Assembly (NCBI GenBank): GCA_031285115.1
Contig: JAITWU010000189.1
Location: forward strand, 1-13,939
DNA from: Azonexus sp.
Lineage (GTDB): Bacteria > Pseudomonadota > Gammaproteobacteria > Burkholderiales > Rhodocyclaceae
Reading direction: 5' to 3'
DNA length: 13,939 nucleotides
Shown here: one piece after another, positions 1-6,950 of the stretch
Numbering within the stretch: the first letter of the stretch is position 1
Layout of the letters: each line of letters begins with the position of its first letter
Notes under the pieces: generated by a model
Databases searched by the model: none
Told to the model about the DNA's origin: nothing
What the model saw: the letters and a program-made list of their open reading frames with translations, nothing else
Made by a program: the position numbers and the translations under genes

Positions 1-2
1 GC

Positions 3-440
3 CTGATCCACGCCCTCAAATATGGCCACCGTACCCTCGTCGCCCGCTGGCTCGGCGAGCAGATGGCCGCTGATTTGCCCGAGGGCAACCACTGGCTCAT
101 TCCGCTGCCGCTGCATCCCCAGCGTTTGCGCGAGCGTGGTTTCAATCAGGCGCTGGAAATCGCCCGCAGTCTCGCCCGCCAGAGACACCTGCCGCTTCTT
201 GTCGACTGCCTTCAACGCACACGCCCCACCGTCCCGCAAGCCGGACTCGACCAAAGTCAGCGCCAACGCAACGTGCGCGGCGCTTTCGCCTGCAACGCCG
301 ACCTCGCGGGCCGCCCGGTCATCCTTGTCGATGACGTGATGACCACCGGCGCAACCGTCAACGAATGCGCCCGCGTCCTCGCCCGGCACGGCGCGGGGCC
401 GATCACCATCGTGGTGGCGGCGCGGGCGTTGAAGGGATAA
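3..440 (+). CDS. comF: ComF family protein, 3' part (5' end outside window)
   Basis: This reading frame is already open at the left edge and reads LIHALKYG in its first codons, a block typical of ComF proteins, so the true start and the N-terminal zinc-finger part lie upstream of the window. The C-terminal half is a phosphoribosyltransferase-type fold. Its PRPP-binding loop VILVDDVMTTGAT lies close to the end, and an upstream RGFNQALEIA block matches the family. ComF proteins are cytoplasmic and are linked to DNA uptake and transformation, but in most proteobacteria the biochemical role is unproven, so the label is a family assignment. The stop codon touches the next gene, trmL, which suggests co-transcription. 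The family assignment is secure and the function is not. Confidence 0.93.
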   Translation: MIHALKYGHRTLVARWLGEQMAADLPEGNHWLIPLPLHPQRLRERGFNQALEIARSLARQRHLPLLVDCLQRTRPTVPQAGLDQSQRQRNVRGAFACNADLAGRPVILVDDVMTTGATVNECARVLARHGAGPITIVVAARALKG

Positions 441-466
441 TGGCGGCTTTGCCAACGCGCTCGCCC

Positions 467-931
467 ATGTTCGCCATCATCCTCTGCCAGCCGGAAATTC
501 CGCCCAATACCGGCAATATCATCCGCCTCTGCGCCAATACCGGCGTCGAGCTGCATCTCGTCGAGCCGCTCGGGTTTGATCTCGCCGACAAAAACCTGCG
601 CCGGGCCGGGCTGGATTATCACGAATACGCCCGCCTCCAGCGTCATGCCGACTGGTCGAGCTGTCAGGCGGCGCTGACCGGACGCCGCCTGTTCGCCATG
701 ACGACCAGGGGCAGCGCCAGCCTGTTTGCGACCGCCCTGCAACCGGGCGATGGTTTCGTCTTTGGCCGCGAAACGAGCGGCCTGCCGCCGGAAATCCTCG
801 CCCGGTTTCCCCCGGCGCAGCGCCTGCGCCTGCCGATGCAGGCCGGGCAGCGCAGCCTCAACCTGTCAAACGCCGCCGCCGTGACGGTGTTTGAAGCGTG
901 GCGGCAAAATGGGTTTGACGGGGCGGTTTGA
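467..931 (+). CDS. trmL: tRNA (cytidine/uridine-2'-O-)-methyltransferase TrmL
   Basis: TrmL is a SPOUT-class, knotted methyltransferase. It uses S-adenosylmethionine to 2'-O-methylate the wobble base (position 34) of leucine tRNAs. The protein is 154 residues, close to the family's usual length. It starts with the family hallmark PEIPPNTGNIIRLCANTG, and it carries FVFGRETSGLPPEIL and RSLNLSNAAAVTVFEAW, the motifs that build the SAM-binding knot. I chose the ATG at 467 because family members begin just before the IILCQPEIPPN block. An in-frame ATG at 440 overlaps the comF stop (TAATG), has an AAGGGA two bases upstream and would add nine residues. It could be the real start if translation is coupled to comF. 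Confidence 0.95.
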   Translation: MFAIILCQPEIPPNTGNIIRLCANTGVELHLVEPLGFDLADKNLRRAGLDYHEYARLQRHADWSSCQAALTGRRLFAMTTRGSASLFATALQPGDGFVFGRETSGLPPEILARFPPAQRLRLPMQAGQRSLNLSNAAAVTVFEAWRQNGFDGAV

Positions 932-953
932 CGCAGCGGCTTCTTTCGCAAGC

Positions 954-1005
954 ATGGCGTCTGCGCCATCTAACCTCACCCAACAATTCATGTCTGTCTG
1001 AATTG
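954..1005. terminator. two short hairpins between convergent trmL and gpsA
   Basis: The 78-nt gap between the convergent genes trmL and gpsA holds two perfect short inverted repeats. ATGGCG (954-959) pairs with CGCCAT (964-969) around a 4-nt loop, and CAATTCA (984-990) pairs with TGAATTG (999-1005) around an 8-nt loop. Neither is followed by a clear run of T, so intrinsic termination is only a guess from their position between converging genes. Confidence 0.3.
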
Positions 1006-1009
1006 GACT

Positions 1010-1999
1010 TTAAGCCAACTCTTCTTTCGGGTCCCGCGCCATCAGTTGCGCGACGGCTGCCGCTGCGCTCAGGCGGCCATCGAGGACGGCGGCGACGGCG
1101 GCGCTGATGGGCATGTCGATGGCCAACTGGCGGGAAAGCCGCTCGACTTCGCGGGCGCTGTAGACGCCTTCGGCGACGTGGCCGAGTTCTTCGAGAATCT
1201 GCGGCAGGGCTTTGTTTTCAGCCAAGGCCAGACCGACGCGGCGGTTGCGCGAGAGGTCGCCGGTGCAGGTGAGGATCAGGTCGCCCATGCCAGCCAGGCC
1301 CATGAAAGTCTCGCGCTGACCGCCGAGGGCGATGCCGAGGCGGGCGATTTCGGCGAGGCCGCGGGTCATCAGCGCGGCCCGCGCATTGAGGCCGAGGCCC
1401 AAGCCATCGCAAGCGCCGGTGGCGATTGCCAGCACGTTTTTGACGGCGCCGCCGACTTCGACGCCGGTGAGATCGTCATTGGCGTAGATGCGCAGGTTGG
1501 CGCCATGCAATTGCCGCGCCGCTTCGCGGGCGAAAGCCGGGTCGTTGGCGGCGAGCGTAATGGCGGTTGGCTGACCGGCGGCGACTTCTTCGGCAAAACT
1601 GGGGCCGGAGAGGACGCCAAACACCGCTCCCGGCGCCAGCACTTCGCCGACGACTTGATGCGGCAGTTTGCCGCTATCGGCTTCAAAGCCTTTGCAGACC
1701 CACAAGACGGGTTGCTGGCAGCCGAGTTGGCGCAATTTTTGCGCGGTTGGCCGCAAGCCGACAATCGGCGTGGCGATCAGCAGTAATTCGGCGGCGGCGA
1801 CGGCGGCGGCCAGATCCGTCGCCACGGCGATGGTCGCCGGTACGGCGTGGCCGGGGAGGAAGCGGCGGTTTTCCCGGTTCTCGCGCAGATCATCGGCGAC
1901 ATCGTCTTCACGCGACCACAGGGTGATTTGATGGCGGGCGGCCAGGGCAATCGCCAGCGCCGTGCCCCAGGCGCCAGCGCCGAGAATGGTCAGCTTCAT
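1010..1999 (-). CDS. gpsA: glycerol-3-phosphate dehydrogenase [NAD(P)+]
   Basis: GpsA reduces dihydroxyacetone phosphate to sn-glycerol-3-phosphate in the cytoplasm, which supplies the backbone for phospholipids. The 329-residue protein has the usual length. The Rossmann nucleotide loop LGAGAWGTALA is at residues 6-16, followed by the substrate-domain blocks SGPSFAEEVA (about 131-140) and GGAVKNVLAIATG, in which K187 is the conserved catalytic-site lysine. GLAGMGDLILTCTGDLSRNR follows. The start ATG overlaps the stop of the SH3-like gene by 4 nt (ATGA), so translation is probably coupled. In many betaproteobacteria gpsA follows secB as it does here. No odd features were seen. Confidence 0.97.
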   Translation of the reverse strand: MKLTILGAGAWGTALAIALAARHQITLWSREDDVADDLRENRENRRFLPGHAVPATIAVATDLAAAVAAAELLLIATPIVGLRPTAQKLRQLGCQQPVLWVCKGFEADSGKLPHQVVGEVLAPGAVFGVLSGPSFAEEVAAGQPTAITLAANDPAFAREAARQLHGANLRIYANDDLTGVEVGGAVKNVLAIATGACDGLGLGLNARAALMTRGLAEIARLGIALGGQRETFMGLAGMGDLILTCTGDLSRNRRVGLALAENKALPQILEELGHVAEGVYSAREVERLSRQLAIDMPISAAVAAVLDGRLSAAAAVAQLMARDPKEELA

Positions 2000-2436
2000 A
2001 GTCCCCAGACTTGGCTGACGCGGATGAAGCCCGCCGCGCCGTCACGATGTTTGACGCGCGCCCAGCCGGGCGCTGCCGGGCCGAGCCATTCGACGGCGAC
2101 GCCTTTGTCGAGCGCGGCGATGACCGGGGCGTCGGCATTGTCGGCCTGGCGGATTTCGGCCTGCGGCGCGATGACGACCAGATTGCGTTTTTCCGTGAGA
2201 TTGGCGGCTTCGATCCAGGCCAGCGCGCCTTCGGCGTCGCGCACCTTGATCCAGCCATCGAGTTTGACGACGGCCTCGACCGGCGTTTCGCCGCGAATCA
2301 GGTAGAGCTTTTTGCCTTTTTGCGATGGCGAATCATAAAGAATCGCCACCGGCGCGCTAACGCTGCGAAAGTCGCTGGCCGCCGCCGTTCCGATCAAACC
2401 GAGCAGCAGCAGGGCGGAAAGAATACGGCGGCGCAT
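1996..2436 (-). CDS. secreted SH3-like domain protein
   Basis: This 146-residue protein has an N-terminal signal peptide (basic MRRR, then a hydrophobic stretch to about residue 20 ending TAAASD), so it should act in the periplasm or cell envelope. The mature part looks like two bacterial SH3-type repeats. The first, about residues 25-80, contains LYDSPSQKGKKLYLIRGE and GWIKVRD. The second, about 87-146, contains the matching WLGPAAPGWARVKHRDG and ends GFIRVSQVWGL. Bacterial SH3 domains often bind peptidoglycan or other envelope ligands, but no enzyme domain is attached and no ligand can be named. It lies 9 nt after secB and overlaps gpsA by 4 nt, so it belongs to that operon. Confidence 0.85.
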   Translation of the reverse strand: MRRRILSALLLLGLIGTAAASDFRSVSAPVAILYDSPSQKGKKLYLIRGETPVEAVVKLDGWIKVRDAEGALAWIEAANLTEKRNLVVIAPQAEIRQADNADAPVIAALDKGVAVEWLGPAAPGWARVKHRDGAAGFIRVSQVWGL

Positions 2437-2445
2437 GACTGTTCC

Positions 2446-2958
2446 TTATTGAACCGTCGGCGCGGGCGTCGCGGCCTGGTTGCCCTGCTGTTGTTGCGCC
2501 AGTTCCTGCAAACGCTGCATGTACATGGCCTCGAAATTGACCGGCTGCAAAACGATCGGCTGGAAACCGGCGCGGCCAATGGTGTCGGAAATCACTTCGC
2601 GGGCGTAGGGGAAGAGGATGTTCGGGCAGGCGACGGCGATCAGCGGCTCGATCTGCTCCTGCGCCACGTTCTGGATGCGGAAAACGCCGCCCTGGCCGAC
2701 TTCGACGAGAAAGACCGTTTTTTCGCCCAGTTTGGCGGTGACGGTGACGGTCAGCACGACCTCATAGACATTTTCACCAACCGCGCGACCGCCGGTATTG
2801 AGTTGAATTTCAACCTGCGGCGCTTCGCGCTCAAGGAAGATTTCCGGCGCATTCGGCACTTCGACCGAAAGATCTTTGACATAGAGTTTTTCGATGCCGA
2901 AAACGGGTTGCTGATTCGCGGGTTGTTGATTGGCGGCTTGCTGTTCGTTTTGTTCCAT
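2446..2958 (-). CDS. secB: protein-export chaperone SecB
   Basis: SecB is a tetrameric cytosolic chaperone that keeps preproteins unfolded and hands them to SecA at the Sec translocon. The 170-residue protein carries the family core: FGIEKLYVKDLSVEVPNAP (from about residue 20), VVLTVTVTAKLGEKTVFLVEV and the strongly conserved CPNILFPYAREVISDTIGRAGFQP. Both ends are glutamine-rich (QQAANQQPANQQ and AQQQQGNQ). The N-terminal extension explains the length relative to the 155-residue E. coli protein. It is 31 nt downstream of grxC and 9 nt upstream of the SH3-like gene. The grxC-secB-gpsA neighbourhood is common in proteobacteria and supports the call. Confidence 0.98.
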   Translation of the reverse strand: MEQNEQQAANQQPANQQPVFGIEKLYVKDLSVEVPNAPEIFLEREAPQVEIQLNTGGRAVGENVYEVVLTVTVTAKLGEKTVFLVEVGQGGVFRIQNVAQEQIEPLIAVACPNILFPYAREVISDTIGRAGFQPIVLQPVNFEAMYMQRLQELAQQQQGNQAATPAPTVQ

Positions 2959-2989
2959 GATTTTCTTTCAGAGTGAGTGTTAAAAATGA

Positions 2990-3259
2990 TCAGTTTTCAG
3001 CCGCTTCAAGGAGCGGCTTGAGTTTTTGGGCGGCATCAAGCGCGATGAGATCGTCGCAGCCGCCGACATGGGTTTCGCCGATGTAAATCTGCGGCACGGT
3101 GCGGCGGCCTGTGCGCTGCATCATTTCTTCGCGGCGCTCGGCGTCGAGGTCGATGCGGATTTCAGTGATGGCGCTGACGCCGCGCGCCTGCAACAACTGT
3201 TTGGCGCGCAGGCAGTAGGGGCAAACGGCGGTGGTGTACATCAAAACCGGCTGACTCAT
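2990..3259 (-). CDS. grxC: glutaredoxin 3 family protein
   Basis: This 89-residue glutaredoxin reduces disulfides and glutathione mixed disulfides with electrons from glutathione. The dithiol active site CPYC is at residues 13-16, the cis-proline loop TVPQIYI has P56, and the glutathione-binding GGCDD is at 66-70, all in the right order. The start was placed at the ATG giving MSQPVLMYTT. Its ATG overlaps the rhodanese stop by 4 nt (ATGA), and the open frame upstream of it is only a shadow of the rhodanese gene. A third cysteine (C68, in GGCDD) is also common in Grx3 proteins. Its position between a rhodanese and secB suggests a shared thiol/sulfur theme with the upstream repressor. Confidence 0.96.
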   Translation of the reverse strand: MSQPVLMYTTAVCPYCLRAKQLLQARGVSAITEIRIDLDAERREEMMQRTGRRTVPQIYIGETHVGGCDDLIALDAAQKLKPLLEAAEN

Positions 3260-3681
3260 TTGCCGCGCCCGCCCTTTTTGAGCGGATAACCGGCGCTCAC
3301 CCAGGCATCGACGCCGCCCGCCAGGGACTGCGCCCTGGTGAAACCGGCTTTTTGCAATTGGCCGCAAGCCTTGGCTGAACGGATGCCAGCGGCGCAGCAA
3401 ACGAGCAAAGCCCGTTCCTTGAATTTTTCCAGCTCGCCAAGGCGCTCGGCCAATTTGTCCGCCGGAATATTTTTCGCTTCCGGCAGGTGGCCTTTGTCGA
3501 ATTCATCGACCCCGCGCACATCAATAATGTAAGCGTTCTCACGGTTGATCAGTTGCGTTGCTTCGGCAGGACTCAAACCCTTGCCGCTTGGACCGGCAAT
3601 GAGCGGCCATAACAGGCCAAGACCGCTGACGATAACCACGGCAATGAGCAAAATATTCTGGTTGATAAATTCCATCGGCAT
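3256..3681 (-). CDS. membrane-anchored rhodanese-like sulfurtransferase (YibN type)
   Basis: This is a 141-residue protein with one N-terminal membrane helix (about residues 8-28, ILLIAVVIVSGLGLLWPLIAG) followed by a single rhodanese domain. The domain shows IIDVRGVDEFDKGHLPEAKNIP (52-73), which is the CH2A-like start. The active loop is C96-A-A-G-I-R-S, preceded by a second cysteine, C95. Rhodaneses carry a persulfide on the loop cysteine and pass sulfane sulfur to acceptors. The natural acceptor here is unknown, and YibN-type proteins are poorly characterised. The ATG follows directly on the TAA of the repressor gene (TAAATG), with AGGA about ten bases upstream, so the two genes are almost certainly co-transcribed. 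A second in-frame ATG two codons later is possible. Confidence 0.93.
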   Translation of the reverse strand: MPMEFINQNILLIAVVIVSGLGLLWPLIAGPSGKGLSPAEATQLINRENAYIIDVRGVDEFDKGHLPEAKNIPADKLAERLGELEKFKERALLVCCAAGIRSAKACGQLQKAGFTRAQSLAGGVDAWVSAGYPLKKGGRGK

Positions 3682-4002
3682 TTAACGGGATTCCTCGCTG
3701 CAAAAAACATCGCGCATCATACCGATAAGCTGAAGAATTCGCGGATTTCCGATTCGGTAAAAAATCCGGTTAGCGTCGCGGCGGGTCACCAGAATCCCTT
3801 TTTCGCGCAGGATGGCGAGATGTTGGGAAATATTGCTCTGCGACGTGCCGACGGCGGCAACGATGTCCTGCACGCAGACTTCCTGATCGCCCAGCACGCA
3901 CAGCGCCTTCAAGCGCAGCGGATGGGCGATGGCCTTCAAGGCGCACGCCGCCTGCTCAATATGTTCCTGCTGATCGACCAAGTTGCTGGAAGGGGCGGCC
4001 AA
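3682..4002 (-). CDS. ArsR-family repressor, predicted persulfide sensor (SqrR/BigR type), TTG start
   Basis: This is a winged-helix repressor of about 106 residues. Its core reads LKAIAHPLRLKALCVLGD, then the recognition helix TSQSNISQHLAILREKGIL and the wing TRRDANRIFYRIG. No ATG is usable in this frame. I chose TTG at 4002 because GAGG (4011-4014) lies 8 nt upstream and a TATAAT box lies just beyond. With that start, cysteines fall at 20, 35, 43 and 101. C35 in the second helix and C101 near the C-terminus are 66 residues apart, as I recall for the sensing pairs of SqrR (41/107) and BigR (42/108), which form a tetrasulfide with reactive sulfur species. The metal-binding ELCVCD motif of arsenic sensors is not intact here (EVCVQD). 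Being first in an operon with rhodanese and glutaredoxin supports a sulfur-stress role. The family is sure, and the ligand is inferred. Confidence 0.85.
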   Translation of the reverse strand: MAAPSSNLVDQQEHIEQAACALKAIAHPLRLKALCVLGDQEVCVQDIVAAVGTSQSNISQHLAILREKGILVTRRDANRIFYRIGNPRILQLIGMMRDVFCSEESR

Positions 4003-4032
4003 GACCAAAACCTCGCTGACGTTGAGCGGGGC

Positions 4033-4038
4033 ATTATA
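4033..4038 (-). promoter_or_regulatory. -10 box (TATAAT) of the arsR-to-gpsA operon
   Basis: On the minus strand this is a perfect TATAAT. Transcription would start near 4026, about 24 nt before the proposed TTG start and just upstream of its GAGG ribosome site, which is a tidy leader. No good -35 hexamer lies 16-18 nt upstream, which would suit a promoter that needs an activator or is tightly regulated. The divergent envC-like gene begins at 4084, so both genes share this roughly 80-nt region, where autoregulation by the repressor would act. Confidence 0.5.
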
Positions 4039-4083
4039 AAATAAGCACTTGCCTTTCGCCGACCTTATTGCCCGCCGACACCG

Positions 4084-5421
4084 ATGGCCCCAAGAGAAGA
4101 ATACCGCGCCATGTTGTCCGGGCTGGGCTGGAGCGCAACGACCCGAGGACTGGCAGCCTGGTTGCTGGCGGCGTTGACCGCCTTTTTTCTCGTCATCGCC
4201 CCCGCCACCGCCGCCGAGAAAAAACCGCCGCCCTCGCCGGAAATTGCTGAACATCAGGCCGACCTCGGCGAATTGCGCGGGCGCATCGAGGCGCTCAGAA
4301 AGGAACTCAACGCCAGCGAAGAAAATCGCGCCGACGCGGCCAGCCGTCTGCGCGAATCGGAGCGGCAGATTTCCCGCCTGCAACGCGAATTGCACGATCT
4401 CTCTTTGCAGCGGAGCCGCTTGCAGCGCAATCTGCAAGATCTGGAGCGGCAATCGGACGAACTGGGCGCGACGCTCGGCCAGCAGCAGGCGCAACTGGAG
4501 CGCCTCCTTTACAAACAATATCTGCGCGGCACGCCGGATTCGCTGCAACTCCTGATGAATGGCGAAGACCCGAACCAGATGGCGCGCGACCTCTACTACC
4601 TTGCGGCAATCGCCCACAACCGCGCCGACTTGATGGACGAAATCGGCAAAACCATCGACAAAAAGAAACGTCTGGCGGCGGACGCCCGCGAGCGCAGCGC
4701 CGAATTGGCGGATGTCGAAGCCCAGCAGCAGCAACGCGCCGAAGAACTCAACCGCCAGCGCGATGAGCGAAAAGCCCTCTACGCCGAGGTTTCCAACAAG
4801 GTCAAGGCGCAGAAAAAAGAAATCGGCGAATTGCAAAAGGATGAAAAACGCCTGACCCAACTGATCGACCGCCTCAGCAAAATTCTCGCCGCCCAAGCCG
4901 CCCGCGCCGAAGCGGCGCGGCAGAAAGCCCAGCGCGAAGCAACCGAAGCCGCCGCCCGCCATCCGGGCGCTGCGCCGAAAACCGTTGACGCCGAAAACCG
5001 CTACGAACCCGCCCCCAGCGATGGCAGTTTCGCCCGCCAGAAAGGCCAGTTGCGGCTGCCCGTGCGCGGCGCGGTCAATGGCCGTTTTGGCGCGGCGCGC
5101 GACGGCGGCGGCGTCTGGCGCGGCCTCTTCATCAAGGCCGTGAGCGGCAGCGAAGTCAAGGCCATCGCCAATGGCCGGGTCGTCTTTGCCGACTGGATGC
5201 GCGGCTTTGGCAACCTGCTCATCGTCGATCACGGCGACGCCTACCTGTCGATCTACGGCAACAACGATTCCCTGCTCAAACAGGTCGGCCAGGCCGTCAA
5301 GGGCGGCGACGCGATAGCCATTGTGGGTAACAGCGGAGGCAACCCGGAATCCGGTTTATACTTCGAGCTTCGCCACCAGGGCCAACCCATTGACCCCATG
5401 AAATGGGCCACTTTGAAATGA
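4084..5421 (+). CDS. envC: EnvC-like murein hydrolase activator (degenerate LytM/M23 domain)
   Basis: This is a secreted protein of 445 residues with a signal sequence or anchor (LAAWLLAALTAFFLVIAPATAAE, cut near residue 44). A long, charged coiled coil follows (about 50-290, rich in Q, E, R and K), and then a C-terminal LytM/peptidase M23 domain (about 325-445). In active M23 enzymes zinc is held by HxxxD and HxH. Here the first motif reads GRFGAARDGGGVWRG with no histidine, and the second reads LYFELRH, so the zinc site is lost, as in EnvC. EnvC activates septal amidases instead of cutting peptidoglycan itself. An in-frame ATG at 4111, with an AGAAG-like sequence upstream and a more compact signal peptide, is an equally good start. 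The ctpA ATG overlaps its stop, so the two genes are coupled. Confidence 0.92.
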   Translation: MAPREEYRAMLSGLGWSATTRGLAAWLLAALTAFFLVIAPATAAEKKPPPSPEIAEHQADLGELRGRIEALRKELNASEENRADAASRLRESERQISRLQRELHDLSLQRSRLQRNLQDLERQSDELGATLGQQQAQLERLLYKQYLRGTPDSLQLLMNGEDPNQMARDLYYLAAIAHNRADLMDEIGKTIDKKKRLAADARERSAELADVEAQQQQRAEELNRQRDERKALYAEVSNKVKAQKKEIGELQKDEKRLTQLIDRLSKILAAQAARAEAARQKAQREATEAAARHPGAAPKTVDAENRYEPAPSDGSFARQKGQLRLPVRGAVNGRFGAARDGGGVWRGLFIKAVSGSEVKAIANGRVVFADWMRGFGNLLIVDHGDAYLSIYGNNDSLLKQVGQAVKGGDAIAIVGNSGGNPESGLYFELRHQGQPIDPMKWATLK

Positions 5422-6851
5422 CCAAAGCAAAAACCATCAGTTTGATTGCCGCAGGCTTTATCGCCGGGGCCATGATCAGCCTCAACCTCCCCGCGCTCGC
5501 CGAAAAAGACGCCGCCGCCGGACTGCCGATTGACGACTTGCGCACCTTTGCCGAAGTGTACGGGGCGATCAAGCAGGGTTACGTCGAACCGGTCGAAGAC
5601 AAAAAAATGATCGCCAACGCCATTTCCGGCATGTTGGCCAATCTCGACCCGCACTCTGCCTATCTCGACGCCGATTCCTTCAAAGACCTGCAAGTCGGCA
5701 CCCAGGGCGAATTCGGCGGCCTCGGCATCGAAGTCGGCATGGAAGACGGCCTCGTCAAAGTCGTCTCGCCCATCGAAGACACCCCCGCCTATCGCGCTGG
5801 CATCAAATCCGGCGACCTGATTTTCAAACTCGACGACACCCTGGTCAAAGGGCTGACCCTGACCGACGCCGTGAAAAAAATGCGCGGCAAACCGAAGACC
5901 CCGATCAAGCTCGGCATCCTGCGCAAAGGCGAAAACAAGCCGCTGGAAATCACGTTGCTGCGTGAAGTCATCAAAGTGCAGAGCGTCAAATCGAAACTGG
6001 TCGAACCGGGCTACGGCTGGATTCGCATCACCCAGTTTCAGGAAAACACCACCGCCGATCTCGCCAGACAACTCGCCACGCTCTACAAAGACGGCCCGCT
6101 CGACGGCCTCGTCCTCGATCTGCGTAACGACCCCGGCGGCCTTTTGAACAGCGCCATCGGCGTTTCCGCCGCCTTTTTGCCGGCCGACGTCAAAGTCGTT
6201 TCGACCGATGGTCGCACCGCCGACGCCAAGCAGGAATTCCTCGCCCGCCCGCGCGACTACCAGCGCGGCAACGGCGAAGACCCCTTGCGCGCCCTCCCCG
6301 CCGCCGTCAAGAAAGTGCCGCTCGTCGTCCTCGTCAATAGCGGCTCGGCCTCGGCCTCGGAAATCGTCTCCGGCGCTTTGCAGGACCACAAGCGCGGCGT
6401 CATCATGGGCACCCAGACTTTCGGCAAAGGCTCCGTCCAATCCGTCATCCCGCTGCCCGGCAACGCCGCCATCAAACTGACCACGGCCCGCTACTACACC
6501 CCATCCGGTCGCTCGATCCAGGCCAAGGGCATCGTCCCCGACATCGTCGTCGAAGAAACCGCCAACGGCACGCCAGCGGCCAACACCCGTATCCGCGAAG
6601 TCGATCTCGAACGCCACCTCAACAACGACCGCGAAAAGGAAGAACCGCGTGAAGCCCCGCGCAGCGAAGCCAAACCGGCGGAAAAACCCAACGGCAAGAG
6701 CGGCAAACCCGGCAAGGACAAGAACGGCAAAGACGAAGGCGACGACGAAGAAATGCCGCAACGCATGGAATACGCCAGCGCCGCCGACTACCAGTTCCAG
6801 CAGGCCCTGAATCTCCTCAAGGGGCTGCGCATCATGCAGCAGAAGCCGTAA
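5418..6851 (+). CDS. ctpA: S41 family carboxy-terminal processing protease
   Basis: This is an exported serine protease of 477 residues that trims or degrades periplasmic proteins from their C-termini. It has a signal sequence (ISLIAAGFIAGAMISLNLPALAE, residues about 7-29), a PDZ domain (about 95-180, GEFGGLGIEVGMEDGLVKVVSPI) and the S41 catalytic domain. The nucleophile is S312, the middle serine of GSASASEI, and the general base is K337 in FGKGSVQ. They are 25 residues apart, as in Prc and CtpB. Near the C-terminus (about 405-445) there is a low-complexity run of K, E, G and P between the catalytic domain and a final helical segment. I chose the ATG at 5418 because it overlaps the envC stop (ATGA). 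The ATG at 5403 would add five residues. Confidence 0.96.
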   Translation: MTKAKTISLIAAGFIAGAMISLNLPALAEKDAAAGLPIDDLRTFAEVYGAIKQGYVEPVEDKKMIANAISGMLANLDPHSAYLDADSFKDLQVGTQGEFGGLGIEVGMEDGLVKVVSPIEDTPAYRAGIKSGDLIFKLDDTLVKGLTLTDAVKKMRGKPKTPIKLGILRKGENKPLEITLLREVIKVQSVKSKLVEPGYGWIRITQFQENTTADLARQLATLYKDGPLDGLVLDLRNDPGGLLNSAIGVSAAFLPADVKVVSTDGRTADAKQEFLARPRDYQRGNGEDPLRALPAAVKKVPLVVLVNSGSASASEIVSGALQDHKRGVIMGTQTFGKGSVQSVIPLPGNAAIKLTTARYYTPSGRSIQAKGIVPDIVVEETANGTPAANTRIREVDLERHLNNDREKEEPREAPRSEAKPAEKPNGKSGKPGKDKNGKDEGDDEEMPQRMEYASAADYQFQQALNLLKGLRIMQQKP

Positions 6852-6950
6852 TCAGGTTACAGGGTTCAGACAACAGGATTCAGTCATTTTTGCGCGCCAA
6901 AGGCGCGGAAACTTGACTGATACCTGATCCCTGATTCCCGATCCCTGAAA
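6850..6950. repeat. 101-nt symmetrical heptad repeat element around a central hairpin
   Basis: Five degenerate 7-nt units of the form NNNCAGG fill 6850-6884, and five units of the mirrored form CCTGANN fill 6916-6950. Between them is a 31-nt centre with a perfect hairpin, CGCGCC (6893-6898), AAA, GGCGCG (6902-6907), extended by T/A-rich flanks. The whole element is symmetric about position 6900. The opposing heptads match at 3-5 of 7 positions, so it could fold into one long imperfect hairpin. The first unit overlaps the ctpA stop codon (TAA at 6849-6851) and the last unit ends at the base before the moeB ATG, so moeB has no recognisable ribosome site. If ctpA and moeB are co-transcribed, the mRNA would contain this stem. 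Confidence 0.8.

Noticed and set aside
2011..2976. A 321-codon plus-strand open frame opposite secB and the SH3-like gene
   Set aside because: Both genes on the minus strand are well supported by motifs and operon spacing, and this frame is composition-driven.
4003..5232. A long minus-strand open frame that continues upstream of the ArsR-type gene to about 5232
   Set aside because: It is antisense to the envC-like gene, shows Phe/Ala/Gly-biased composition typical of a shadow frame, and lies beyond the TATAAT and ribosome site of the repressor. Only the last 106 codons look real.
5253..6761. A 502-codon minus-strand open frame opposite ctpA
   Set aside because: Its repetitive composition (F, A, G, D, V) mirrors the codon bias of ctpA, which has clear catalytic motifs. 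High-GC genes often give long antisense frames.
6850..6950. CRISPR array interpretation of the heptad repeats
   Set aside because: The units are 7 nt, degenerate and without spacers, and the array is mirror-symmetric, which does not fit CRISPR.
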